Positions 43,601 through 50,695 of a stretch of 64,000 nt of DNA are shown one piece after another. Numbering within the stretch: the stretch's first letter is position 1; each line of letters starts with the position of its first letter. The stretch is from Bacteroidota bacterium (lineage in GTDB: Bacteria; Bacteroidota; Bacteroidia; Chitinophagales; Saprospiraceae), in NCBI GenBank assembly GCA_016124585.1, contig WGNL01000012.1, positions 1 to 64,000 of the forward strand. Direction: 5' to 3'. The position numbers and the translations under genes were made by a program. The notes beneath the pieces are model-generated. The model did not search any database, had not been told where the DNA came from, and saw only the letters and a list, made by a program, of their open reading frames with translations.

Positions 43601-43667
43601 GTTGGCAAGACATAGTTGCCAGCGTTAGCAGAAGCACAAATATTTGAATGAAAATTTTCAAGTTCAT
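40650..43667 (-). CDS. GH3-like domain fused to a serine beta-lactamase-type hydrolase, lipoprotein
   Basis: 1005 residues. The lipobox Ala-Thr-Met-Ser-Cys gives Cys21. Residues 40-345 follow NagZ-type GH3 beta-N-acetylglucosaminidases (LSLDEKIGQLILF, GLVGGVLIH, PLFIATDQ, GLGGLMVSD with Asp250 at the nucleophile place). However, the loop that carries the general-acid His (Lys-His-Phe-Pro-Gly-His-Gly) is replaced by ILAIGDNFSKLEF (209-221). A GH3 C-terminal-like domain spans about 370-575. Residues 595-1000 are a class C beta-lactamase/DD-peptidase fold with Ser656-x-x-Lys659, Tyr776-Ser-Asp and His930-Thr-Gly, so that half looks active. Fusions of these two domains are common in Bacteroidota and are thought to act on peptidoglycan. 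Here the glycosidase half is probably inactive or altered. Confidence 0.8.
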   Translation of the reverse strand: MNLKIFIQIFVLLLTLATMSCQHSKRRAGTGIPPFSGADTAQVDVVLAGLSLDEKIGQLILFDATLQDSLQQQMVFEKTAVGLVGGVLIHQASVSEFMYATDSLQRSSNLPLFIATDQKVSLSNQFSGLKNFPLPASVSAIDSEALTIFLEQKWINESKALGINLTFGPTLKMDDSTSQTFDYQTFEGDEIALEKRFNRLYGNLQSNRILAIGDNFSKLEFNENDSLRRVALNRFLTQIKKGLGGLMVSDKIFNQDTLSSLPPSYVRSYLNRYLGFKGLMAMQLGNDEAPEKKLLAGAELVVTTNPTRVFEAFQQLIDSDKISELDLDKRVRRVLLAKSWVNGGELPVKLSIIPHDSLTHKPVKFVSISEKRAPQIVHKVQLRAANFDANVDRAVCYFEDPRWDFFIGKLFENSVVLARDKKENLPLKQIYDTDFQIFKYSQESFRDFEKLFSKYADFREIDNPVSASGELLPIKIEQSDKQPMAVVVLDKIDLQPGFHKSFIESLNLMAEQSKVIVLNFGNPKNLRYFSNSVSCLQIFEKNKFTESYAAQLLFGGVNAAGKLPLTINESLAFGSSINRKPVRLAFGEAEDVGISEERLVGINAIAESAIDNGVFPGCQVAIAKDGQVIFSKSFGHFTYSKKAEEVKNNDLYDIASMTKVSATTMVAMKLVQSKQLDLDGKVEDYISVPNGSAVGKIKIKQLLLHQSGLQAQMPLSRFFSGKNVPAKGCNDYFCRKRKGNYSVKVADGLYFRKDFQDTIRKRVFNLPVSSKPQFRYSDVNFYLLKDVVEAITAKPLNEYVFENIYRPLGLRTITFNPLEKFPKKRIIPTEQDNYWRKTLVQGTVHDPCVALLGGVGGSAGIFSDAEDLAVLFQMLLNDGSYGGLQFYDKTTIEDFVTNKYTNHRGLGFDKPVKRKYPTYSSHASPKTYGHTGFTGTCVWVDPEQRLVYVFLSNRVNPSSRNGKIFTENVRSRIHEVVYSAFGTFDNSLPELELEEEIEMEEGAGG

Positions 43668-44014
43668 GCTTAGATAGACACGATTTGGAGATAATTATTG
43701 TAAAAAATGCCGAAAAACTGCGTGGGAGGCAAACAGAAGTCCGAACTGAGGCAAAAATAGTTAAAACCAAGAATATGAATGAATCATGTTTGGAGTGTCA
43801 CTATTTTCATATACTAGACCCAAGATTATGCCCAATTATCTTGCAAGGAACAGCCCAACCCATTAATTATTTTTGAGTGTCTTTTATATCAAAGAACAAA
43901 AGTTAATAAAAAATCAGATGTACGCTTTCAAAATAGATTGACGTTATCGAAGGTGTTTTAGTTGGCATTGCTATCATTTGTGGTACCAAATCAAAACTTG
44001 ATGAATCCTATTGT

Positions 44015-44686
44015 ATGAAGCATTATTTACTGCTTTGCATTATTTTTTCCATGATAACGAAGGCCAGTGCCCAACTTGGCATTTCAGCCTCAACTACCTT
44101 GAATCGCTCTGTAGAATGGCAAGTGGTAACTGAGAATTTTGTGGTTCACAGAAAGGCTGATTTCATGCATTATGGAACTTCTGGCGTCATTGATTATGCT
44201 TTCTCCTTTCAAAATGAAAAAATCAGATTGCGACCAGCGATTCAGGGTATGTTTGTAAATTCAGTATATCAAAAACACTATTTTCAGGCAAGTTCAATTG
44301 GGTTTCAGGGTAATTTGGAATTTGCCCTATCCTCCAAAACTGACAAAGAAGGTAAAAAGAAACTCATTCGACCATATTTTCAAGTATCACCAGGAATATC
44401 ACTAGTTAGTTTACGGTACGAATACCCAAAGGATGATTTGAACAATGTCATTCTGGTCAACAAGAGCCGAAATGTTGCCCTCAATATTGGTACAGGTTTG
44501 TTTTTTGAAATGAAACTTACGCCACTGCTCAGTCTTGCCCCAACAGTAGGTTTTCGATTTTACCCAAAATTGCGATGGAATAATTTTACAAAAATTGTAA
44601 CGAAAGGTATGTTGACCGAAACATACGACAGTGTGAACTGGAAACAACTCAACTTCGGATTAAGGTTTGGCCTTAATTTCAAATGA
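44015..44686 (+). CDS. Small outer-membrane beta-barrel protein
   Basis: 223 residues with signal peptide MKHYLLLCIIFSMITKASAQ. The mature protein is a run of amphipathic strands (VIDYAFSFQNEKIRLRPAIQGMFVN, RPYFQVSPGISLVSLRYEY, NVALNIGTGLFFEMKLTPLLSLAPTVGFRF, WKQLNFGLRFGLNF) consistent with an eight-stranded barrel. There is no family I recognise. The 347-bp gap before it (43668-44014) has no supportable gene. It converges on mltA, with 12 bp between stops. Confidence 0.6.
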   Translation: MKHYLLLCIIFSMITKASAQLGISASTTLNRSVEWQVVTENFVVHRKADFMHYGTSGVIDYAFSFQNEKIRLRPAIQGMFVNSVYQKHYFQASSIGFQGNLEFALSSKTDKEGKKKLIRPYFQVSPGISLVSLRYEYPKDDLNNVILVNKSRNVALNIGTGLFFEMKLTPLLSLAPTVGFRFYPKLRWNNFTKIVTKGMLTETYDSVNWKQLNFGLRFGLNFK

Positions 44687-44698
44687 CTTTGGGAATAC

Positions 44699-45886
44699 TT
44701 ACTCCAAGGAAGCTACCTGCTCATTTTTCTTGGGTAATAGCACCCATAGCCGTCCATAGTGGTGTAAAATTGAGGCCTTAGCTTGCCCCAAAGCTCCATT
44801 TCCACAATAAACATCGATATGACCAGCTCCTTTAATTGCACCGCCTACATCTTGGGGAAGCAAAAGTTTGTATTCATGGTGCGTTATCCTACCATTTTCA
44901 TAAACAGGCATCGCAGCAAGTACTACGCTACCTAAAGGAAAATACCTATCATCTGCTGCAATTGAAATCTCCTCCATCAATGGCACATTCGCAGCGCCTT
45001 TAGCTAGCCCAACTTTAGGTTCAAAGAAAGTGTAGGAAGGGTCGTAATGAAGTACACTATCCATTTTTTCAGGGTGTTTCATCAAAAACCGTTTAATCCC
45101 TTCGGGTGACAAATTGCTTAGTGAAAGGTCTTTACGATTTCTGAAAAAACGTTGGATGTTACGGTAGCGGTGGCCATTTTCACCTGCATACCTAAATAAA
45201 GAACGTTCTTGGGTATCCAAGAACTCAACCGTGCCTGAGCCTTGCAATTGCATAAAATAAACATCTAGCGGATTGTCAGCATAGGCCAATACAAGGTCTA
45301 AGCTATCTAGTGCTCCGCCATGTTCTATCTGCTGGCGACTAGGCAATTTGCCTTTCCATTTCTTAGGGTAGGCATAAATTGGGTATTTGAAACGGTTATC
45401 CTTTACTTTTTTAACCTTCAAAATTGGCGTGAAATAGCCTGTAAAATGAACATTGCCCATTCTGTCTTCGCCCCAAGTTTGCATTGGATTTAGGTATTGG
45501 GAAAGGTCGCTGGGTTGGGTTCCAGCCCTTTGGATGAGCAATTCCAATACCTCTTTAAGTTCACCAAAACTAACTTTCAGATTACCTATTCTGCGAGAGT
45601 CATTCAAGTTGCTATTCTCCAAGACATGAAGTTGGTGCTGCAAAGCCAGTTTTATTTCATCTGTAATAACAGGGAACCCAAGTTCACTCCAATTATATTG
45701 GGTAAAAATACTATCCATTTTTTCATTGCTGCTGAGTTTACCGTTGCGTTCAATGGAAGAATAAACAGAGGTGGGAAGTTCCAAGCATGTTGATACTTGA
45801 CGTTCAGGTTTGCTTGAAAAGTTGAATAAAAAAATACAAGCCCCGATGGATGCTGTAGCCAGAATGGCTTTTTTTATAGTGTTCAT
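44699..45886 (-). CDS. mltA: Membrane-bound lytic murein transglycosylase A (MltA)
   Basis: 395 residues from ATG 45886, chosen because MNTIKKAILATASIGACIFLF is a normal export signal or anchor; in-frame starts at 46012 and 46096 would place 42-70 polar residues before it. The MltA domain reads FTGYFTPILKVKKV...FKYPIYAYPKKW, VYFMQLQGSGTVEF, YAGENGHRYRNI and PSYTFFEP. The closing 3D domain LLPQDVGGAIKGAGHIDVYCGNG carries the catalytic Asp (Ile-Asp-Val-Tyr), followed by GRLWVLLPKK. It cleaves the MurNAc-GlcNAc bond, leaving 1,6-anhydro-MurNAc. E. coli MltA is a lipoprotein of 365 aa; here the Cys at 17 lies inside the hydrophobic stretch and may or may not be lipidated. Confidence 0.9.
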   Translation of the reverse strand: MNTIKKAILATASIGACIFLFNFSSKPERQVSTCLELPTSVYSSIERNGKLSSNEKMDSIFTQYNWSELGFPVITDEIKLALQHQLHVLENSNLNDSRRIGNLKVSFGELKEVLELLIQRAGTQPSDLSQYLNPMQTWGEDRMGNVHFTGYFTPILKVKKVKDNRFKYPIYAYPKKWKGKLPSRQQIEHGGALDSLDLVLAYADNPLDVYFMQLQGSGTVEFLDTQERSLFRYAGENGHRYRNIQRFFRNRKDLSLSNLSPEGIKRFLMKHPEKMDSVLHYDPSYTFFEPKVGLAKGAANVPLMEEISIAADDRYFPLGSVVLAAMPVYENGRITHHEYKLLLPQDVGGAIKGAGHIDVYCGNGALGQAKASILHHYGRLWVLLPKKNEQVASLE

Positions 45887-46332
45887 GGATAAATAACTAG
45901 GGAAAAAATAATTGACACTTTCCTTTTCTGCTACTTTTTCTCTCTGTTTTGATGGAATCGTGTCTTTGTTTGATAAATCCCCTTTACTAAAAAGTTGTGT
46001 AGTGATGTTCATAGTAAAATAGTGGTAAAAGGTGTCGCTAAGTTTTCTAATCTCTCTTAACGGTTGCAATATTATATTTGTTGACTGTACAATCAATTTT
46101 TTTTATCCGCAACTATTTAATAATCAATCATTTAAGAAATTTACACCTAAATTAAATAAGGAATGGCAATGCCTATTTCAAATAATTAACACCAAAAACA
46201 AGCATAACAACCAAATTATATTTCACCAACGCACAAATAGCACTAAGCTTGAAATTCAGATTTCTGACAAACTTTTTTTTAAAAAAACCATACTAGGGTG
46301 AGCCAGCGACCAATCAAAGTCTTGGAAACAAG

Positions 46333-46340
46333 TAGATTTG
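46333..46340 (+). promoter_or_regulatory. Candidate -7 box for the biotin carboxylase gene
   Basis: TAGATTTG matches TAnnTTTG, 52 bp before the ATG at 46393. No TTG at proper spacing is obvious. The rest of 45887-46332 is AT-rich and shows no gene. Confidence 0.3.
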
Positions 46341-46392
46341 CGGGCCATTAATGCTGGCTTTCGAAAGCCTCTGAATCAAATTGAACCTGTAA

Positions 46393-47859
46393 ATGAAGAA
46401 AATACTCGTCGCAAATCGAGGTGAAATTGCACTTCGTGTCATGCGAACTGCCCAAAGAATGGGAATAAAAACCGTTGCAATCTACTCAGAAGCAGACCGC
46501 CTTTCACCACATGTTCGCTTTGCCGACGAAGCTATTTGTGTCGGCCCACCTCCCAGCAACCAATCTTACTTGCTTGGTGATAAAATCATCGAAATAGCCA
46601 AGTCTTTGAAGGTGGACGGAATCCATCCTGGTTATGGTTTTTTGAGTGAGAACGCTGATTTTGCAAAGGCTGTGACTGATGCAGGCATCACTTTCATTGG
46701 GCCTTCTCCACACAGCATTGAAGTCATGGGCAGTAAGTTAGCTGCCAAAGAAGCCGTTCGACATTTTAATATTCCAATGGTACCTGGTACAGAGGGTGCT
46801 ATCAGCGATGTGGAGGAAGCAATACAAGTGGGGAGAGAAGTTGGTTATCCTCTTTTGGTAAAGGCATCGGCTGGTGGCGGCGGAAAAGGAATGCGTATTG
46901 TTGAAAATGAGGATGAGCTTGCTAGTCAAATGGAGCGTGCAATCAGCGAAGCAAAAAGTGCTTTTGGCGATGGTTCTGTTTTCATAGAAAAATATGTTGG
47001 CTCACCTCGTCACATTGAAATTCAGGTGCTTGCAGACTCCTTTGGAAATACTGTCCATCTTTTCGAGCGGGAGTGCAGCGTACAACGTCGCCATCAAAAA
47101 GTGGTGGAAGAAGCGCCAAGTTCAATCCTGAGTCCAAGTATTCGTGCTGCAATGGGCGCCGATGCTGTGAAGGTAGCACTGGCCTGCCAGTACAAGGGCG
47201 CAGGTACAGTTGAGTTTCTCGTTGATGAAAACCTTAACTACTATTTTCTGGAGATGAATACCCGCCTACAAGTGGAGCACCCTGTGACGGAAATGGTAAC
47301 CGGGATTGATCTCGTAGAGCAACAAATCCGGGTAGCAAGAGGCGAAAAATTGGCCTTTTCGCAAGAAGATCTGAGCTTAAAGGGCCATGCCATTGAGTTG
47401 CGGGTTTACGCCGAAGACCCCATGAATGAGTTCCTCCCAAGTATTGGGAAACTGACTACCTATCGCAAACCCACAGGTAATGGCATCCGAGTGGACGACG
47501 GTTTTGTAGAGGGGATGGATATCCCAATCTACTATGACCCAATGTTGGCCAAACTTGTCGCCTTCGGTAATGACAGACCTGAAGCAATTCGTCGCTTGTT
47601 GTCCGCCATCGCTGATTATGAAATTGAAGGCGTTGCCACTACCCTACCCTTTGGACGTTTTGTGCTAGAGCATGAGGCGTTTACATCTGGAAATTTCGAT
47701 ACCCATTTCGTGAAGAATTTTTTCACCAAAGAAGCACTTACGTCGGGTGAAATGGATGAAAAAGAAGTAGCTGCGGCAGTGGCACTACGGCTGTTCTTGG
47801 AAGAAACAAGAAAGCTGGAGGTGCCTGAAACAAGTGATTCAGCTTGGAGAAGGCGGTAA
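46393..47859 (+). CDS. accC: Acyl-CoA carboxylase biotin carboxylase subunit
   Basis: 488 residues. It starts MKKILVANRGEIALRVMRTAQ. The ATP-grasp core has KASAGGGGKGMRIVENE, FERECSVQRRHQKVVEEAPS, GTVEFLVDENLNYYFLEMNTRLQVEHPVTEMVTG and YAEDP, all as in active biotin carboxylases. It uses ATP and bicarbonate to carboxylate biotin on a carrier protein. No biotinyl domain is attached, and no accB or carboxyltransferase gene is adjacent. The C-terminal tail after residue 445 (EKEVAAAVALRLFLEETRKL) is longer than in E. coli AccC (449 aa) and is seen in subunits of propionyl- or acetyl-CoA carboxylases of Bacteroidota, so the substrate complex is uncertain. Confidence 0.88.
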   Translation: MKKILVANRGEIALRVMRTAQRMGIKTVAIYSEADRLSPHVRFADEAICVGPPPSNQSYLLGDKIIEIAKSLKVDGIHPGYGFLSENADFAKAVTDAGITFIGPSPHSIEVMGSKLAAKEAVRHFNIPMVPGTEGAISDVEEAIQVGREVGYPLLVKASAGGGGKGMRIVENEDELASQMERAISEAKSAFGDGSVFIEKYVGSPRHIEIQVLADSFGNTVHLFERECSVQRRHQKVVEEAPSSILSPSIRAAMGADAVKVALACQYKGAGTVEFLVDENLNYYFLEMNTRLQVEHPVTEMVTGIDLVEQQIRVARGEKLAFSQEDLSLKGHAIELRVYAEDPMNEFLPSIGKLTTYRKPTGNGIRVDDGFVEGMDIPIYYDPMLAKLVAFGNDRPEAIRRLLSAIADYEIEGVATTLPFGRFVLEHEAFTSGNFDTHFVKNFFTKEALTSGEMDEKEVAAAVALRLFLEETRKLEVPETSDSAWRRR

Positions 47860-47874
47860 ACTGTTCTTGAAAAA

Positions 47875-48306
47875 TTATTGTACTGACATATGCATCATTT
47901 CCTTTGGGCTCAAAGATTTCATACTTGAAATATTATGTGGCGCATATATTGGCGGATAGGGTGACAAATAAATTTGGATGCATTCCAACCCAGTACCTGC
48001 TGTTAGGCCAACATCATGCCAATATACTTCATTAGTAGTAATCCTAACTCTATGATATTCGGCATGGTTAAATCCTATAGATTCAAAATGGACACGATAA
48101 TCACCTGCGTCAATATCATTAAAGCTATAAAACCCTTCAATATCAGATTCTGTGCATAAAATTATATTATTTCCTTTTAATAGCTGTACTTCACAAAACA
48201 CTATTGGTTCACCTGAATCAATATCCTTTACAATACCTTGCAAATAGGTTTGACCATTAGCATTTATCACAAAAAATACTATCACTAATAAGATTAACTG
48301 CCTCAT
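47875..48306 (-). CDS. Stand-alone carboxypeptidase-like regulatory domain protein (receptor N-terminus-like), copy 1
   Basis: 143 residues with signal peptide MRQLILLVIVFFVINANGQ, then one CarboxypepD_reg-like domain: TYLQGIVKDIDSGEPIVFCEVQLLKGNN, DIEGFYSFNDIDAGDYRVHFESIGF. Such domains usually form the N-terminus of SusC-type TonB-dependent receptors. The last residues SMKSLSPKEMMHMSVQ resemble the point where the plug domain begins, but the reading stops there and no barrel follows. It is 18 bp behind a same-length relative (48325-48756), so they look like a tandem duplication. It may be a small secreted or periplasmic protein in its own right or a receptor remnant. Confidence 0.6.
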   Translation of the reverse strand: MRQLILLVIVFFVINANGQTYLQGIVKDIDSGEPIVFCEVQLLKGNNIILCTESDIEGFYSFNDIDAGDYRVHFESIGFNHAEYHRVRITTNEVYWHDVGLTAGTGLECIQIYLSPYPPIYAPHNISSMKSLSPKEMMHMSVQ

Positions 48307-48324
48307 AATTTACATTTATAAACC

Positions 48325-48756
48325 TCAATTTCTGCTTGGAGAGTGCCTTATTTCATCCCTATTGAAGACATGGCCTTGGGTTGTATCATCTTGATAAATT
48401 AAGGGGTAGCAATATACGAAAGTATATGGCTCAAAACATCTCATACCTTGTTCTAGATTAACACTTAAATTAGTAATTACCCCCTCTTTAATCTGACAAT
48501 TCACAATTTTCGAAGCTTCATATCCAGTTGAAATTATCTCAATATCATAAATCCCAGAATCAATTGAAGTTATTCTAAAATATCCTTCAATGTCAGTTTC
48601 AGCGCCTGTTTTAAGTATCCCATTTTGATACAAAGCAATCGTTGCAAAAGTTACTGGCTCACTATCATTGGAATCTTTCACAGAACCCTGAATCGTTGTT
48701 TGTCCATAACTAAAAGATGTAAAACCAAGCATTAACAAACTAAACAGTAATTTCAT
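48325..48756 (-). CDS. Stand-alone carboxypeptidase-like regulatory domain protein, copy 2
   Basis: 143 residues, signal peptide MKLLFSLLMLGFTSFSYGQ, then TTIQGSVKDSNDSEPVTFATIALYQNG and DIEGYFRITSIDSGIYDIEIISTGYEAS, the same domain as the downstream neighbour and exactly the same length. After the domain comes a Cys/Tyr-rich stretch (MRCFEPYTFVYCYPLIYQDD), and the end, HVFNRDEIRHSPSRN, matches the Glu-Ile-x-x-x-Pro-x-Arg motif that opens the plug of SusC-like receptors. Translation then stops. Both copies keep intact frames and signal peptides, which argues against simple decay. Confidence 0.6.
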   Translation of the reverse strand: MKLLFSLLMLGFTSFSYGQTTIQGSVKDSNDSEPVTFATIALYQNGILKTGAETDIEGYFRITSIDSGIYDIEIISTGYEASKIVNCQIKEGVITNLSVNLEQGMRCFEPYTFVYCYPLIYQDDTTQGHVFNRDEIRHSPSRN

Positions 48757-48944
48757 GACAGAATATTTTTTGATTTAGTTGCAAACCTATGGTATTGTTA
48801 ATTCTAGTGAAAACCAATTAATTGAAAAAGTCAGGTTTTAGAAAATGAATTTTCAATCGGGTTAAGTGAGGTCTGAACAATCTCCAACATGACAACATTC
48901 CATGATTGAACACCTTCCCCTTTTTCATTTAAAATCAATTACCC

Positions 48945-49448
48945 ATGAATATTAAAATCAGTTTTCTAATTGTACTTGCTATCGGATTATTTGCTTGTAA
49001 AAAAGACAAAGTCAATGAAAAAGCACAAGTTGAAATCCGCCTAACAGACGACCCTTGCGATTGCCAGCAAGTAAATATTGACCTCCAAAGCATTCAGGTT
49101 AAAACAGATGCTGATACCTCACATTGGTTTACACTTACTACCAATACTGGAATATACGACCTCTTACAATTTCAAAATATTGATACTACAGTGGCTACTG
49201 GGTTTCTCCCATTTGATAACCTGATGGAAGTTCGACTTATTTTAGGGCCTCAAAATACCGTTATGGTAGACAGTATTATATATGACCTCCAAACTCCAAG
49301 TGCACAGTCATCAGGCTTGAAAGTTAAAATCAACAAACAACTAGGGATTTCCCTCAACACTTTTGTGCTTGATTTTGACGCAGGTGAATCTGTAAAATCA
49401 GTAGGCAATGGAAAATATATGCTTGACCCAGTTATCAAGCTAAAGTAA
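48945..49448 (+). CDS. DUF4382 lipoprotein
   Basis: 167 residues. MNIKISFLIVLAIGLFACKKD has a lipobox (Leu-Phe-Ala-Cys, Cys18) followed by Lys-Lys-Asp. The mature domain AQVEIRLTDDPCDCQQVNIDLQSIQV, GIYDLLQFQNID and LMEVRLILGPQNTVMVD is a DUF4382 beta sandwich; the Leu-Thr-Asp-x-Pro start is its signature. The family is common in Bacteroidota lipoproteins, function unknown. It is divergent from the copy-2 regulatory-domain gene and closed by a strong terminator. Confidence 0.8.
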   Translation: MNIKISFLIVLAIGLFACKKDKVNEKAQVEIRLTDDPCDCQQVNIDLQSIQVKTDADTSHWFTLTTNTGIYDLLQFQNIDTTVATGFLPFDNLMEVRLILGPQNTVMVDSIIYDLQTPSAQSSGLKVKINKQLGISLNTFVLDFDAGESVKSVGNGKYMLDPVIKLK

Positions 49449-49500
49449 CAGACACACTTGAGCTAAACTACAAATTAAAGTACTTATCCTCGAAAAGCAT

Positions 49501-49538
49501 AATCCAGTTTTGCATTACTGCAAAACTGGATTTTTTTT
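49501..49538 (+). terminator. Terminator after the DUF4382 gene
   Basis: AATCCAGTTTTGCA (49501-49514) and TGCAAAACTGGATT (49519-49532) form a 14-bp stem with a TTAC loop, ending in eight T. The following 300 bp to the MscS start hold one short repeat (49696-49720) and no gene. Confidence 0.9.
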
Positions 49539-49695
49539 ATCGGCTTATACTAGACCTTGTCTCAACAAAAGCCCTAGATAATATTCCATATCCCATTCAT
49601 TTTTTCAAAAACCGTTACTTAATCCAGTTTAGGTGGTCTCAAAAGTAAATTGGAGGGTAACACTCATTTAGGATGAGCGCATCCATCCAATTATT

Positions 49696-49720
49696 TGCAA
49701 CCCTTCATATGGGTTCATCC
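49696..49720. repeat. Dispersed AACCC..GGGTT repeat, intergenic copy
   Basis: TGCAACCCTTCATATGGGTT followed by CATCC and a T run. The same core, TGCAACCCTTC-GAT-GGGTT followed by GCACC and a T run, occurs at 59902-59926 inside a coding sequence. AACCC/GGGTT makes a short hairpin. Two copies with matching flanks suggest a genome-wide short palindromic element. Confidence 0.45.
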
Positions 49721-49839
49721 TTTTTCTTCACACAGACAATTATGCTATTTCCAGCAATCGAGGTGAGTTCCCTTCCCGATTAGGTATGCATTTCATTGTC
49801 TGGAATAGGTATGAATTGTCCTAAAATCAATTTTGGAAT

Positions 49840-50646
49840 ATGGAAAAGTACCTTGAAGATTTTACACAAGCTGCACTGCACTTTGCTCCAAAAATTTTAT
49901 TAGCCCTCATTACACTTGTTGTTGGATTTTGGATTGCCAACAAAGTAGCAAATTTTGTTTCCAAAAGCCTGATGAAAAGAGGTGCTGATGCCACAGTTGT
50001 ACCATTTACATCTTCGATAATCACTGTATTGCTAAAAGTGATGGTGCTAATAAGCGTGGCAGGGATGTTTGGTGTGCAAACTACTTCTTTTATCGCCCTT
50101 TTAGGTGGTGCAGGACTAGCTGTTGGATTAGCATTGCAAGGTAGTTTGGGGCACTTTGCAAGCGGAGTAATGATTCTTGTCTTCAAGCCCTACAAGGTGG
50201 GTGACCTAGTTAAAATAGGTGATTTCACGGGAGTGGTTGAGTCTATTACAGTCTTTAACACAATTCTTAAAACTGTTGACAATAAACACATCATTATTCC
50301 AAACGGGACGGTAACTTCAGGTGCCATCACCAATATTTCCGGGCAAGGTACAATTCGGGTTGATATGCAGTTTGCAACCTCAGCGGCAGAGGACATTGAC
50401 AAGGTTCGACGTGTAGTGCAATCCGTCGCAGATGCTAACCCTAAAATTCTTAAATCTCCTCCGATTGATATTTTAGTAAATGGCCATGAAATTGGAATCA
50501 CCAAATTCGACATTAGACCTTGGTGCAAAAGCGAGCACTTCTGGGATGTTTACTATTACATGCAGGAAAACGTGAAAAAACAGTTTGTCGCAAATGGAAT
50601 TCTAGCGCCTAAACCTGCGATGGACGTCAAGGTCAGCAATAACTAA
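49840..50646 (+). CDS. mscS: Small-conductance mechanosensitive channel (MscS family)
   Basis: 268 residues. Membrane helices lie at about 15-35, 62-82 and 88-120. The pore helix is GGAGLAVGLALQGSLGHFASGVMILVF, with the Gly/Ala packing typical of MscS TM3. The beta domain follows (YKVGDLVKIGDFTGVVESI, DNKHIIIPNGTVTSGAITNIS). The cytoplasmic alpha/beta domain ends at about residue 262. MscS opens under membrane tension to release solutes after osmotic downshock. Length is close to E. coli MscS (286 aa). It is monocistronic, converging on the T9SS gene at 50695. Confidence 0.93.
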   Translation: MEKYLEDFTQAALHFAPKILLALITLVVGFWIANKVANFVSKSLMKRGADATVVPFTSSIITVLLKVMVLISVAGMFGVQTTSFIALLGGAGLAVGLALQGSLGHFASGVMILVFKPYKVGDLVKIGDFTGVVESITVFNTILKTVDNKHIIIPNGTVTSGAITNISGQGTIRVDMQFATSAAEDIDKVRRVVQSVADANPKILKSPPIDILVNGHEIGITKFDIRPWCKSEHFWDVYYYMQENVKKQFVANGILAPKPAMDVKVSNN

Positions 50647-50666
50647 CTAGTCAAATCAATGTGTGC

Positions 50667-50695
50667 AAACCTGATGGCACTTTGTCATCAGGTTT
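50667..50695. terminator. Hairpin between mscS and the convergent T9SS gene
   Basis: AAACCTGATG (50667-50676) and CATCAGGTTT (50686-50695) form a 10-bp stem. Its 3' side overlaps the stop region of the minus-strand gene. The T run is weak, with TTTCATTTCATC following. Confidence 0.55.

Noticed and set aside
43668-44014. Possible small gene (63-codon frame at 43685-43876)
   Set aside because: TTG start, no signal peptide or homology pattern, and AT-rich intergenic composition.
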